From: Yersinia enterocolitica
GTDB lineage: Bacteria; Pseudomonadota; Gammaproteobacteria; Enterobacterales; Enterobacteriaceae
Assembly (NCBI GenBank): GCA_002082245.2
Contig: NBTC02000002.1
Span: forward strand, 1,984,001-2,048,000
Direction of reading: 5' to 3'
DNA length: 64,000 nt
Shown: positions 19,784-28,580 of the stretch, one piece after another
Layout of the letters: each line of letters starts with the position of its first letter
Position numbering within the stretch: the stretch's first letter is position 1
The notes under the pieces: model-generated
Told to the model about the DNA's origin: nothing
The model's database searches: none
The model's input: the letters and a program-made list of their open reading frames with translations, nothing else
Translations under genes and position numbers: made by a program

Positions 19784-20659
19784 ATGGAAAATTCAGGGTC
19801 TTTAATGCCTATATCCCCTTTTGCTAAATGGAAGGGTCAGATTGATCTAGGTGGTGAAAAGATTGATTGTTATGTTCTTGATGATGGAGAGAGGGTTATA
19901 GCTTTAAGAGCGACCGTTAAAGCTATCGCCAATGCAGACTCGGGAGACCTGGCTAAATTTATAGGCGTTTCATCACTAAATGACTTTATAAACAAAGACT
20001 TAATCCTGGCCGATCTAATTGAATTTTCAATACCTGGGACTCAACTCAAGGGGGCTGGATTAAAAACAGAACATTTTGAATTAATCTGTAGAGGATATGT
20101 TCAGGCTCTTTATAAAGGAGCACCTCTGACAGAAAGACAAAAAGAAATAGCAATAAAATGCGCGGTATTAACTGCGGGCCTGACAAGGACTGGTCTGGAT
20201 GCGCTTATTGATGAGGCTACGGGATATCAATACGAGCGTGCAGAAGATGCCTTACAGGTTAAACTTAGAGCTTTTATTGCTGAGGAACTACGCGCTTGGG
20301 AAAAAACATTTCCAGACGAATTGTGGGAGGAGTTTGGCCGGCTAACAAACTGGAAACAATCTTTACATTTACGCCCAAGGTGGTGGGGAAAGTTGGTCCT
20401 AGAACTAATTTATGATGCGATGGACCCAGATGTTGCAAAGTACCTTAAAGAAAATAAGCCATCTCCATCAAAAGGCGTTAATTACCACCAATGGTTATCA
20501 CAAGATATTGGTCTTAAGGCTCTCATTCCACACATTCATCAAGTTATTGGTATTGCTAAAACTTGCCAAACAATGAAAGAGTTAAGGGATAAAGTTGCTG
20601 CCTTCTACGGTAAAAAGCCAGAACAATTAACGATGTTCAACAGTATCCCAGAAAATTAA
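19784..20659 (+). CDS. P63C-domain phage protein
   Basis: A 291-residue protein whose last 90 residues carry the P63C signature (R-P-R-W-W-G-K-L-V-L-E-L-I-Y-D, then N-Y-H-Q-W-L, H-I-H-Q-V-I-G-I-A and P-E-Q-L-T-M-F). P63C proteins occur in many temperate phages and islands; their role is unproven but often thought regulatory. The N-terminal part has no clear domain. AAGGA lies seven bases before the start. It is followed by hairpins at 20673-20694 and 20732-20755 and seems to be the end of the rightward cluster. Confidence 0.82.
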   Translation: MENSGSLMPISPFAKWKGQIDLGGEKIDCYVLDDGERVIALRATVKAIANADSGDLAKFIGVSSLNDFINKDLILADLIEFSIPGTQLKGAGLKTEHFELICRGYVQALYKGAPLTERQKEIAIKCAVLTAGLTRTGLDALIDEATGYQYERAEDALQVKLRAFIAEELRAWEKTFPDELWEEFGRLTNWKQSLHLRPRWWGKLVLELIYDAMDPDVAKYLKENKPSPSKGVNYHQWLSQDIGLKALIPHIHQVIGIAKTCQTMKELRDKVAAFYGKKPEQLTMFNSIPEN

Positions 20660-20731
20660 TACCCCCACGCCTAACCCGGCCCCAATGCCGGGTTTACCAA
20701 ACAAAACTATAAGATAAGTATCTGTTCTATT

Positions 20732-20755
20732 GCCGACGTCGCTGTCGGCTTTTTT
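20732..20755 (+). terminator. Terminator after the P63C gene
   Basis: Stem GCCGAC/GTCGGC with a six-base loop followed by TTTTTT. A second hairpin without U-tract (AACCCGGC/GCCGGGTT) lies just upstream at 20673-20694, and another full terminator (GCCCC/GGGGC then TTTTTTT) follows at 20835-20860. Confidence 0.8.
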
Positions 20756-20834
20756 GTGCTCATAGCTTGATAAGTTACAAAGTTGTTACCATACTAGATT
20801 GGCAATAAAAAATTGCTCCCGAATTTTTCCAGTT

Positions 20835-20860
20835 GCCCCTCATATTGCGGGGCTTTTTTT
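20835..20860 (+). terminator. Second rightward terminator
   Basis: GCCCC, a nine-base loop, GGGGC and seven T. It lies 175 bases after the P63C stop, and its right edge is close to the convergent small gene at 20889. Confidence 0.75.
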
Positions 20861-20888
20861 ATGTCTGCAATCTGACAATCTCGCCACC

Positions 20889-21080
20889 CTACCCTCTAAT
20901 CACCCTTATAGCCTTATGGTAAACCGCTGTTCTCATTGGATCTCTGTCAATGTCACAGTACGATACCAGCATTGAAATAATTTGATCTTTACTTGGCTCG
21001 TCACCATGCTTAATCAAATTAACCGTCGCTCTACCTATCACTACGCATACATCGCTATAACCGATCGTGTCCTGATCCAT
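20889..21080 (-). CDS. Small phage protein of unknown function
   Basis: A 63-residue protein on the minus strand. GGAGG lies six bases before the ATG, which strongly supports translation. The sequence is mixed alpha/beta with D-P-M-R-T-A-V-Y-H-K-A and two cysteines; I recognise no family. It stands alone between rightward gene clusters and is convergent with the P63C gene. Confidence 0.55.
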   Translation of the reverse strand: MDQDTIGYSDVCVVIGRATVNLIKHGDEPSKDQIISMLVSYCDIDRDPMRTAVYHKAIRVIRG

Positions 21081-21202
21081 ATCGCCTCCATGTAAGTGTT
21101 AACCAACCTAACATGACTGAGCGAGAATTTCGCGAAAGAACTCATACCATCAGACCGGGCCATTAAGCCCGGTTTTGTATTTTATAAGCCTGACAAATCA
21201 CA

Positions 21203-21388
21203 ATGATCGTTTTAACCGATCAATATCAATACATTGATCTGTCTAACCAATTTGCAAACGTGAGAAAAACAGTGGTGATCGGGGTTATAGAAGAATATAT
21301 CTTTATACGATTCGAAGTACATGGAAAAAGAATAAGAAAAACTATATTATTTGATTATAAAAACATGTCATTATTTCAACCTCAGTAG
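21203..21388 (+). CDS. Hypothetical small protein
   Basis: A 61-residue open frame, Tyr- and Ile-rich and basic at the C-terminus (V-H-G-K-R-I-R-K-T-I-L-F-D-Y-K-N). No good ribosome site is seen before the ATG, so the start is doubtful. A hairpin (ACCGGGC/GCCCGGT, then TTTTG) lies just upstream at 21154-21176. It is followed after nine bases by a membrane-protein frame in the same direction, which gives mild support. Confidence 0.4.
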   Translation: MIVLTDQYQYIDLSNQFANVRKTVVIGVIEEYIFIRFEVHGKRIRKTILFDYKNMSLFQPQ

Positions 21389-21397
21389 AGAATCACC

Positions 21398-21631
21398 ATG
21401 TTAATAACTTGTATTTACATATTGATAAGTTTAGGTTTCTTTAATACGCTAACATATATTTATTCTCCTTCGGGGGATAGAATATCCAATGGTGAAACTG
21501 TAGTTCTTGTTTTGGGTGCATTTTTGTGGCCAATTATGCTCATTGGCGCGCTTACAACATTTATATTCGCAGGCCCACTCCTCAGTTTATTCCGATATAT
21601 CCGCCGATTTGAAAGTAAATTGAACAATTAG
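21398..21631 (+). CDS. Small two-pass membrane protein
   Basis: A 77-residue protein with two hydrophobic segments (about residues 2-20 and 34-62) and a basic C-terminus (R-Y-I-R-R-F-E-S-K). No family is recognised. It is next to the tail-fibre genes but in the opposite direction, and is followed by a good terminator at 21648, which supports a real transcript. It may be a lysogenic conversion or superinfection-type gene; this is a guess from position only. Confidence 0.5.
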   Translation: MLITCIYILISLGFFNTLTYIYSPSGDRISNGETVVLVLGAFLWPIMLIGALTTFIFAGPLLSLFRYIRRFESKLNN

Positions 21632-21647
21632 CCTTCCCTTTGATACT

Positions 21648-21676
21648 CCGGGCAATTAAGCCCGGCTTTTTGTTTT
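21648..21676 (+). terminator. Terminator after the small membrane protein
   Basis: CCGGGC/GCCCGG stem with a six-base loop, then CTTTTTGTTTT. It sits between the convergent rightward gene and the tail-fibre operon. Confidence 0.75.
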
Positions 21677-21685
21677 ACTCTACCG

Positions 21686-21868
21686 TTATAATGGCTCAGG
21701 CAACCCATCACGACCATACGAACTAAGGCTTTCATAATATGCAAGCCACCTAGGATCGGATGCCTCCACATTCTCTTGAAATGGATAATACTCAGGGTCT
21801 TGAGGTGAAGAGAGGTAAGCAACAATAATCTCGTTTTTATCATCTGCAAATTGAACAATAATTAACAT
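21686..21868 (-). CDS. Small protein following the tail fibre (possible fibre accessory)
   Basis: A 60-residue acidic protein. The start at 21868 has GGTGGG upstream and lies just after the fibre gene, overlapping its stop region. The sequence has D-P-E-Y-Y-P-F-Q-E-N-V-E and D-P-R-W-L-A-Y-Y, a pattern I associate with short proteins next to Mu/P2-type fibres, some of which act in fibre assembly. An upstream in-frame ATG (21967) lies inside the fibre gene and is less likely. It is the last gene of the late operon. Confidence 0.6.
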   Translation of the reverse strand: MLIIVQFADDKNEIIVAYLSSPQDPEYYPFQENVEASDPRWLAYYESLSSYGRDGLPEPL

Positions 21869-21878
21869 GATCCCACCA

Positions 21879-23240
21879 TTAAAATGTGTATGTAGACACC
21901 GACAGGCCGGTGTTATCCAAGGTTCCACCCGCCTGTGAATAATTCCAGTAAATTGCCTGGGGTACATCTAAAGTCATCGCAAATGTTCCAATATTCTGAT
22001 TTGTTGTAGCACTAAAAGCAGCAGACACTTGAATCAAACCAGCCGCGTTTGAATTTGCCGATAAAACAATAATTGAGCTATTCAAGCTTGCACCTGCAAT
22101 CGATGCATAACCACTGACCTCAATCGCGTTTTTCGGTACTGCCGTAGCCAAACTTAATGATGTTGCTGTTGACGGTGGTGTTGTTGTTGTAATAACAACA
22201 ATCCGGGGAATATTTATTTTTCTCCCGCGCTGGAACCCGATATTCAGCAACCGTGCTGCTGTTGTCGCCCACACAGATACAAGTGCTGATGCGGTATAGT
22301 TCGCGGGCATGATTCCGGCGCAAATTTCTGGAACAACAGCAGATGTTGCGTTAACAGCCAGCAGTGCAGAAGCTTGAGTGGTTGGGTTGTAAATCGCATA
22401 TAGCGCTACAAATCCCGTTACAGGAGCGGTGCCAGTGTCCATTCCGCCAGCGCCAGTTGCCGCAAGGTTAATTGTCTTGCTAAACCCACTAAGTTTGTAC
22501 TGCAATCCACCTAAAGCAGTTTGCACGATTAATTCATCCGCGGTGAATGTTGCCGTCGCAGATGCGGCTGTAACACTCATTTTTGCATTGCGTGATGTGC
22601 CAACAACCCCTGTTAATTGTGATAACCCTATCCCACCAAGGTTTGCAAGAGCACCAGCGGCAGCAGTTGCGCCGGTCCCGCCGCCAGAGATTGGGATAGG
22701 GTTTGCTGAGTTCCATGCCTCGCGCACAGTGAATACCCGAGATCCAGCCGCGCCGACTGAAATAACTTCATAAACTCTGTAGTTTGAGTTCGTGACTGTA
22801 TGTGGTTTCAATGTAAAACAAATATAATTACTTGAATTTGCAATATAATTAACAGTAATGCTGACGGTTAAACCGCTTGGGTAAGTAACGCCAGAAGGCG
22901 CATTTAGCCAATTCACAGTCGAAGCAAGATAATTTGCACCCGATGTAAATGTAAAGTTCTGGAAGTCAAAGTTTACGATGGCTGGCTGAGTCGGCAAGCC
23001 AATGCCTATCCCCGTCAGACCAAGAGTTGCCAATTTAGATACAGCAGTGGCTACCTGATCAAATTTATTGCTGTCTGGTGTGATACCGGCAGCACTCAGT
23101 ACGCTAATTAATTCACGCTGAATGGTATTAAACCACTCTGCCGGCAATATCGTTGGTGGTACCCCACCCGCAACATTGCCATCCGTAAACTCGCCATTAA
23201 TGTCAGCGCGGGTATTCGGTATATCGCCAATTTTTTGCAT
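21879..23240 (-). CDS. Phage tail fibre/collar protein
   Basis: A 453-residue fibre protein. The N-terminus (M-Q-K-I-G-D-I-P-N-T-R-A-D, then G-V-P-P-T-I-L-P-A-E-W-F-N-T-I-Q-R-E-L) is the conserved baseplate-attachment part of Mu/P2-type fibres. The middle is rich in Ala, Thr, Gly and Ser with beta repeats, and the C-terminus is the likely receptor-binding part. It follows the YmfQ/gp48-like gene as in Mu-type tails. Full-length host-binding fibres are often longer, so this may be a short fibre. No invertible alternative C-terminus is visible in the window. Confidence 0.85.
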   Translation of the reverse strand: MQKIGDIPNTRADINGEFTDGNVAGGVPPTILPAEWFNTIQRELISVLSAAGITPDSNKFDQVATAVSKLATLGLTGIGIGLPTQPAIVNFDFQNFTFTSGANYLASTVNWLNAPSGVTYPSGLTVSITVNYIANSSNYICFTLKPHTVTNSNYRVYEVISVGAAGSRVFTVREAWNSANPIPISGGGTGATAAAGALANLGGIGLSQLTGVVGTSRNAKMSVTAASATATFTADELIVQTALGGLQYKLSGFSKTINLAATGAGGMDTGTAPVTGFVALYAIYNPTTQASALLAVNATSAVVPEICAGIMPANYTASALVSVWATTAARLLNIGFQRGRKINIPRIVVITTTTPPSTATSLSLATAVPKNAIEVSGYASIAGASLNSSIIVLSANSNAAGLIQVSAAFSATTNQNIGTFAMTLDVPQAIYWNYSQAGGTLDNTGLSVSTYTF

Positions 23241-23289
23241 AGAAAATCCTCGCCAGTCAAGGCGTTAAAAATGAATGAAGGGTAATTAT

Positions 23290-23886
23290 TTAATTAACGT
23301 AGCCAAATTTAAGGATGGTATGAGAAGGGTTTAACACTGTTAACCGACATTCAAGCTGCTTATTTCCCCACGAACGCAGCGGATCACCACAATACGTTAA
23401 ACCACACTGGGCATAATTTATGGTGGTTTCTGGTGCGGTAATCAGCCAGGTGAAAGGCCACTCGTCACCGTTTAAAGCATCACCACACACGGACATCCTG
23501 GCACAGGCTTGCCGGTATTGGGTGATAGCAATGGAGTAACCCAATGCCTCAGCAACACGAATAAAATAAGCAACAGACTGACCACCAATGCCAAACAGTT
23601 TAGATACTACGGCCCGCTGACGTTGGATAATGCTGTCAATCTCACCTATCGCACATAAATCAGGTAAACCAAGCGTCGCTTCCCATTCAGGCAGCATTGC
23701 CGTTGCTGTAGAGGGAAAAGCCGCATCGAGCAGATCACGGGCATCCTCATCACTGCGTTGGAAGGATCGAGCCAGTGCGCGTAACGTACTGGCTTGAACA
23801 CCGTTAAGTTGCCGTGGCCAAACCAACCCGCCCGGCATCAGTGCCTGAAGCGCTGCGGTATATTCATTCACAGAATAACGGCTCAT
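23290..23886 (-). CDS. Mu gp48/YmfQ-like baseplate-tail protein (DUF2313)
   Basis: A 198-residue protein with the YmfQ pattern: Y-x-A-A-L-Q-A-L-M-P-x-G-x-x-W-P-R near the start, a central L-P-E-W-E-A-T-L-G-L-P-D and a C-terminal E-C-R-L. In Mu-type phages this gene sits between the baseplate wedge gp47 and the fibre and is thought to connect fibre and baseplate. Its start overlaps the stop of the gp47 gene by four bases, showing translational coupling. Confidence 0.85.
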   Translation of the reverse strand: MSRYSVNEYTAALQALMPGGLVWPRQLNGVQASTLRALARSFQRSDEDARDLLDAAFPSTATAMLPEWEATLGLPDLCAIGEIDSIIQRQRAVVSKLFGIGGQSVAYFIRVAEALGYSIAITQYRQACARMSVCGDALNGDEWPFTWLITAPETTINYAQCGLTYCGDPLRSWGNKQLECRLTVLNPSHTILKFGYVN

Positions 23887-25019
23887 AGGTAGATCACCGT
23901 GCCCCGGACAGGTAATTTACCGGTTTCAAGCTGAATATTAGTCGTCGGAGAGTCGAGAATAAAACCACTGGTCCCTGTCACATCGCCGATGGCCAGCAGC
24001 AGTGACGACAGTAAGATTTTCCCACCCGGCTCACCCTCAGTAAAAAACACCTCATCAATAGCCGTATTTATTGCCGTGGTAGTTTCACTGGATGCCGCAG
24101 GAATACCACTGATAACAAAATTCACGGGCGCGGCAACCGGCGCACAAACATAGATGATGGCGATAATGGGCTGTAAGGGATAGATATGATCTGCAACTCG
24201 CCCCTGATCGCCGGTCGCTTTCACCGCCCCCCATTCTTCAAGCTGAGATACGCCGTCAGTCCCAACAGGAAAGCCGCCAGATTCATTGCCATCGCACATG
24301 ATATAAATACCAACCGTACCAACCCCCTGTAAGCGGCGTTTAACCCAGCATCGAGTAATACCTGGTACTGACAACGCCCAGCCGCGATAATCAGTATCGT
24401 TACCGCCTTGAGGGGTGTTTTGATAGGCCAGCAACATACGGGAACGAAAAGCATCTTCTGACTCAATATCAGCGCCGCCAGATATCTTAACTGTTGCGGT
24501 GGCCACTGACAGGACACCATCAATTGCAACGTCGAGTGTAAGAGACGTTCCGGCATCCGCATTCCCCGCAATACCGCCGCCAGTAGTGTCATCTAATACA
24601 CTGGGGAGTACAGCAGTGATTGAACCGGTGGCTGTACCACTAGCCCCCAGAGTTACCTCATGATCGAGGCGATATTGATAACCATCGGCCCGATTTAAAA
24701 GGCTCCCAGCGGTAATCACACGACCTGTAGTGCCACTAAATTCGATGGTAGGAGAAGTTGCAGGGTTGGCGGGTTTGCGGAAAACATCTTTCAACGCGGC
24801 CCACGCGGCAAGATATTCGTCAGTGGCATTATAAGGCGTGGATTGCAGCGCGATATAATCCAGATAACCATAATGTAAATGCGCCATTCCGGCATCAGCA
24901 TCACTGATCACACCGATATTGGAGAAGCGCAATAAATTACCGCCCGTCTTGAGTTCTGATTGAATATAAGACAGGTTGCGCTGGCGCAGTTCGCTTAATG
25001 TGGGGCGATTAAATGGCAT
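23883..25019 (-). CDS. Baseplate wedge protein, gpJ/Mu gp47 family
   Basis: A 378-residue member of the Baseplate_J family. The N-terminus reads R-P-T-L-S-E-L-R-Q-R-N-L-S-Y-I; the middle has the core A-W-A-L-S-V-P-G-I-T-R-C-W-V with G-V-G-T-V-G-I-Y-I, a stretch conserved in gp47 proteins. It builds the wedge that joins the central hub to the fibres in contractile tails. Its position between gp46-like and gp48-like genes is the Mu order. Confidence 0.9.
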   Translation of the reverse strand: MPFNRPTLSELRQRNLSYIQSELKTGGNLLRFSNIGVISDADAGMAHLHYGYLDYIALQSTPYNATDEYLAAWAALKDVFRKPANPATSPTIEFSGTTGRVITAGSLLNRADGYQYRLDHEVTLGASGTATGSITAVLPSVLDDTTGGGIAGNADAGTSLTLDVAIDGVLSVATATVKISGGADIESEDAFRSRMLLAYQNTPQGGNDTDYRGWALSVPGITRCWVKRRLQGVGTVGIYIMCDGNESGGFPVGTDGVSQLEEWGAVKATGDQGRVADHIYPLQPIIAIIYVCAPVAAPVNFVISGIPAASSETTTAINTAIDEVFFTEGEPGGKILLSSLLLAIGDVTGTSGFILDSPTTNIQLETGKLPVRGTVIYL

Positions 25020-25022
25020 GTA

Positions 25023-25460
25023 TTAGGTCTCCCATACCCATGAGAATTTAACTGAAGCCTGTGCTTTAGCCGGTTGTTGATAGCTGATGATCAGATTCAG
25101 TCGGTTGGGATACATTATCTGAGCATTGGCGCTTATTGCGGTCACTACACCATCATCAAGTAACCAAGCTACGGCTTCATTGGCGTAGTCCTCAGCCTTT
25201 AACGCGACTTTAGTCGTGAGTTTTTCGCGGCGAAGCAACCACAAACGAGAGCCTATCGGATACTCTGAGCCGGTATCACCCCACCACCCGCGCCGATCGT
25301 CGCCGTCGATAGCGTCATCAGAACGGGCCAACCGGTCCGTGAACAGGCTAATTAAAATGGCAGTCTCTAAATCATCACCCTCCAGCAACCCACCGCCGCC
25401 GGTTTGCCAGTCGCCCAGCAATTTGTCCGGTTCCCAGACTGTTTTGATATCTGTTGTCAT
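25023..25460 (-). CDS. Mu gp46-like baseplate protein
   Basis: A 145-residue GP46-family protein, with S-L-F-T-D, then D-R-R-G-W-W-G-D (a family hallmark) and S-R-L-W-L-L-R-R-E-K-L. It is homologous to the gp25/lysozyme-like sheath initiators of other contractile tails. The start overlaps the stop of the gene before it by four bases, and it is three bases before gp47. Confidence 0.9.
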   Translation of the reverse strand: MTTDIKTVWEPDKLLGDWQTGGGGLLEGDDLETAILISLFTDRLARSDDAIDGDDRRGWWGDTGSEYPIGSRLWLLRREKLTTKVALKAEDYANEAVAWLLDDGVVTAISANAQIMYPNRLNLIISYQQPAKAQASVKFSWVWET

Positions 25461-26050
25461 TCAACCACCTTGTCCGTCACTTCACTGGTTAATGTCGAGC
25501 TACCACCCTGAACATTTTTAAGTTGGTGATTGTGGGTGTTATAGGCTTCGCGCAGGGTTTTCAGTGTGGTGCTATTGCTGTCTGCGTTATCGACAATATC
25601 GCCGCTAACCTCTAATAACGGCGTATTTAACCGTACTTTTCCCGAGGCATTAATCGTCACCTCAGTCGCATTATTAACCGTGACCGGCTGGCCATTGGCT
25701 TCAATAATAATGCCGTTTTCGGTTAACTTGACGTATTGCCCCCATTGCGAATAAATCACCGTTTCACCCGTATTGAGTCCGGTGTGGCGAAAAGACTGAT
25801 GATTTGAGCCAATAATGACTGCACTTGACCTGTCCCCACCTAAAAAACCAATAACCACATCAGTATTGGCGGGAAGTCCTGATGAAAAACCGAACTCAGC
25901 CAGCCTCGGGGTATCACTACGAACTTCTAAAGGGGTTTGATATTGGACGGTCTGAACGGTGCCACCATCATTGCTGCCCGTCACCCGCCCCACCCCGATC
26001 ATCATTTTTATTTGCCGGTATAACTTGGCGAGTTGCCCTGAGTCGCTCAT
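25457..26050 (-). CDS. Baseplate assembly protein V, Mu gp45-like spike
   Basis: A 197-residue protein of the Mu gp45 type, with R-V-T-G-S-N-D-G-G-T-V-Q-T-V-Q-Y-Q, E-F-G-F-S-S-G-L-P-A and F-L-G-G-D-R. These belong to the OB-fold of the membrane-piercing spike. The C-terminal half is a beta-helix-like stretch (I-I-E-A-N-G-Q-P-V-T-V-N-N-A). It would sit under the tube as the tip that penetrates the outer membrane. It overlaps the neighbouring hub gene by one base. Confidence 0.9.
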   Translation of the reverse strand: MSDSGQLAKLYRQIKMMIGVGRVTGSNDGGTVQTVQYQTPLEVRSDTPRLAEFGFSSGLPANTDVVIGFLGGDRSSAVIIGSNHQSFRHTGLNTGETVIYSQWGQYVKLTENGIIIEANGQPVTVNNATEVTINASGKVRLNTPLLEVSGDIVDNADSNSTTLKTLREAYNTHNHQLKNVQGGSSTLTSEVTDKVVE

Positions 26051-27120
26051 TACTGGTTTAACTCCATAAGATTTGAATAAAACTGATAAGGTTGGACGGT
26101 AAAGGCTTCGGGGGGCATCAGGACCATTTGCGCAGCAGTGCCGTGATCGTCTTTGAGGTAGGTCACCTCCGATAGCAGCCAGAGTTCATCCTTTAAACCA
26201 AAAACAGGTAAATCAATGGGGATCAGCGTGTTAGGTTCCCACAGTTTTCCGTCGTTATCCCGCCAGCTATCGACCGTCACCAACAGCTCTTTAGAGCGTC
26301 CATAACGGCGGTTCATTTCCCAATCAATACATTGCTGAGCCAGCTTTAGGGCTTTCATGGTACTTTCAACAATGATAATGCGGTTTCGATAGCGCATTTG
26401 GGCTGCTTCAGGATCGCGGCTTCGCGCTAACGTAACTGAACCGTATCCCGCATCCTGAACCTGCTCCTGAAGTTGACTAACAGACATCGAAACGCCGATA
26501 TAGTCAGAAAATCGTTGGTCCATTCCCGAGTTATACGCAGCGTCTTCAATATTGATGCCCTGCGCTACCCCGCTGCCTGCTTTTAGCGTCCCCACCCGAG
26601 TTAGATATAAACTGCCATCGGGTAGATCGTAATACAGCAATGCCGCCCAGCGCGTGATACGGTCAATAATTTCCTGAGAGGACTCCCCCCAGTTCAATGT
26701 AAATTGGGGAACAATATCGAGGTCGGTAACATCACTGGACACCGTAATGCCGTAGGGCATCGCTAACCGTTGAGCTATCTGTAGCGCTGTCGATTGGCTG
26801 ATCACATTGTTTGGCCACTCTGCGGAGCAATCAACCAAGTCCTGGCACTTACTCCGCCCCGTCGCCCTCACTTCGCGGCGGTTACGGCTGATCATCGGTG
26901 CCCAACGGTCGATATACCCGGTGAGCACCACATCATCCCCCAAATTAACCACACAGGGGTCGCCGGGATTGACCCACTGCTGGTTATCACTCCCCGGATA
27001 AAGGTCCATCAATGACAGGCTGAAATCGCTGGGTAACCTTTCTATGCTGCGCGTGACCCGTATATTATCCCAACCGGTAATCAGCTTATTGCCAATGCGT
27101 AGTGTCAGATCATCACTCAT
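26050..27120 (-). CDS. Baseplate hub, late control D/Mu gp44-like
   Basis: A 356-residue tail hub protein. The N-terminus has L-R-I-G-x-K-x-I-T-G-W-D-N-I-R-V-T-R-S-I-E-R-L-P and a F-x-L-S-L-M-D-x-Y-P-G pattern; later D-L-V-D-C-S-A and Q-I-A-Q-R-L-A-x-P-Y-G-I are typical of gpP/gp44. It corresponds to T4 gp27 and holds the spike to the tail tube. Overlaps with both neighbours show a polycistronic unit. Confidence 0.9.
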   Translation of the reverse strand: MSDDLTLRIGNKLITGWDNIRVTRSIERLPSDFSLSLMDLYPGSDNQQWVNPGDPCVVNLGDDVVLTGYIDRWAPMISRNRREVRATGRSKCQDLVDCSAEWPNNVISQSTALQIAQRLAMPYGITVSSDVTDLDIVPQFTLNWGESSQEIIDRITRWAALLYYDLPDGSLYLTRVGTLKAGSGVAQGINIEDAAYNSGMDQRFSDYIGVSMSVSQLQEQVQDAGYGSVTLARSRDPEAAQMRYRNRIIIVESTMKALKLAQQCIDWEMNRRYGRSKELLVTVDSWRDNDGKLWEPNTLIPIDLPVFGLKDELWLLSEVTYLKDDHGTAAQMVLMPPEAFTVQPYQFYSNLMELNQ

Positions 27121-28523
27121 GAGTTCAGCGCCTTAAATCGGACAGGCATAAATGCCGGGTGAACGGGGTTGGCCATTTTCACCAACGCGTCACCCCGTCG
27201 TGCATCCTGATAGAGCCGATTGGCAAGATTGAGTGCGGGTAATGATCGGTTAAAATTGACTGTCTCAACGCGAGACAGGTTCGCGCCGGTCTGCTGCAAC
27301 AGCGTGACGATTGAACCGCACAAGTCGTTTAGTGCCTGGTATACCTCGTCATTACCCCTGTCAGCCGCAGAAAGCGCCGCACTGTCTACAACATCACAGA
27401 CCCGCGTCAATATATCGACCGCATCGTCGTAGCTTTCAGGTTGATATTGCGAAGCAGCAAACACCATCGCACCGGCGCACAACACAATAATGAGTTGGTA
27501 GTTGGCGGCTGCGGTATTGCTGTCACTGGGATTGGGTCGAAAAGTATTGTCATTAACTTCCGTTAATTCTTGCATCATACGGATTAAATCAAGGGTACTG
27601 GCTCCGCTGGCCAATATGGCATTCACGACCGCAAGAGCAGCATTCGCATGCCCTTCAACTGTAGCGGCTGTTCGTAATGCCTCCGTGGCCTTGTTGACTG
27701 ACTCCCGCCCCTCAACTGATACCGCCATTCTTTGTGCCACCAGCGCGGATAGATTGGCCGTGTCATTTTGTGTACTAATGGATGCAGTCGCACCCGACAC
27801 GCTGCCGCCAACCGTGCCGTGGTTGTAGCGGCCATAACGATCCCGGCCTAATGTAGAGCGGAGCACATTGCCAAGGTTTGTTGCCTCGCTGGTCGTTGAA
27901 TTCACCATATTGACCCAGAATGCAGCCGTACTTTTCAGCGTTCTGATGGTTTGAGTGACAGAGCGGATCTCGCCTTTTACCGTGGCGATAAATGTCGCAA
28001 CGGATTTGGACGCCAAACCAAACCATGACGACTGAATAGACGAAACGGCATCTGCTGAACTGGTAACAGAGAACACCCGTAAACCTGACTCAATGATGGT
28101 CAACGTAAATTCAAAAACACGCCCTGACTCAGCCCCTTCATTCAAACGAAGACCACTTTCAGGAATACTGACCGTCATTTCACCCAGCGTTGGGTGTACT
28201 AATGTTCCCGCATCCGGCATTTCACAGGCAGCAATCAGTGAATCACGCTGAGTCATGACGTCAGGCGCGTTATAAAGTCCACTACTCTGAATAAGAAAAC
28301 CACGGATAGTCAGGCGGCGAGTCGCGCGGCCCAAATCCTCAATCCATGCTGTATCGCGATAAGGGTATTCATGAATGGCCTGACGACGACCGAATACACC
28401 CTCGGCACTCATAACCGCAAAGGGAACGCCCCGAAATGATGCAGGGTGTAGATGCTCGGACCACTGCCAACTATCACCGCCCGTACCTAATAAATCAGAA
28501 AGTGCATTACCTATCAGAGACAT
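27117..28523 (-). CDS. DNA circularisation/tail protein, Mu gp43 (gpN)-like
   Basis: A 468-residue protein with the DNA_circ_N domain at the N-terminus (W-S-E-H-L-H-P-A-S-F-R-G-V-P-F, R-R-Q-A-I-H-E-Y-P-Y-R-D, A-R-R-L-x-I-x-G-F-L). In Mu this is tail protein N; the domain name comes from a role proposed in circularising or protecting DNA ends. The C-terminal part is helical and Ala-rich. It starts just after a terminator-like hairpin at 28541-28566 that separates it from the tape measure gene. Confidence 0.85.
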   Translation of the reverse strand: MSLIGNALSDLLGTGGDSWQWSEHLHPASFRGVPFAVMSAEGVFGRRQAIHEYPYRDTAWIEDLGRATRRLTIRGFLIQSSGLYNAPDVMTQRDSLIAACEMPDAGTLVHPTLGEMTVSIPESGLRLNEGAESGRVFEFTLTIIESGLRVFSVTSSADAVSSIQSSWFGLASKSVATFIATVKGEIRSVTQTIRTLKSTAAFWVNMVNSTTSEATNLGNVLRSTLGRDRYGRYNHGTVGGSVSGATASISTQNDTANLSALVAQRMAVSVEGRESVNKATEALRTAATVEGHANAALAVVNAILASGASTLDLIRMMQELTEVNDNTFRPNPSDSNTAAANYQLIIVLCAGAMVFAASQYQPESYDDAVDILTRVCDVVDSAALSAADRGNDEVYQALNDLCGSIVTLLQQTGANLSRVETVNFNRSLPALNLANRLYQDARRGDALVKMANPVHPAFMPVRFKALNS

Positions 28524-28540
28524 TTATTCCCCCTTAAAGT

Positions 28541-28566
28541 AAAAAACCCCGCCAGAGGCGAGGTTT
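28541..28566 (-). terminator. Terminator-like hairpin inside the tail operon
   Basis: On the minus strand CCTCGCC, a TCT loop, GGCGGGG and TTTTTT, with one mismatched pair. It lies 15 bases after the tape-measure stop, inside the late operon. Under Q antitermination the late polymerase would ignore it. Confidence 0.65.
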
Positions 28567-28580
28567 GTAACTACGTTGAG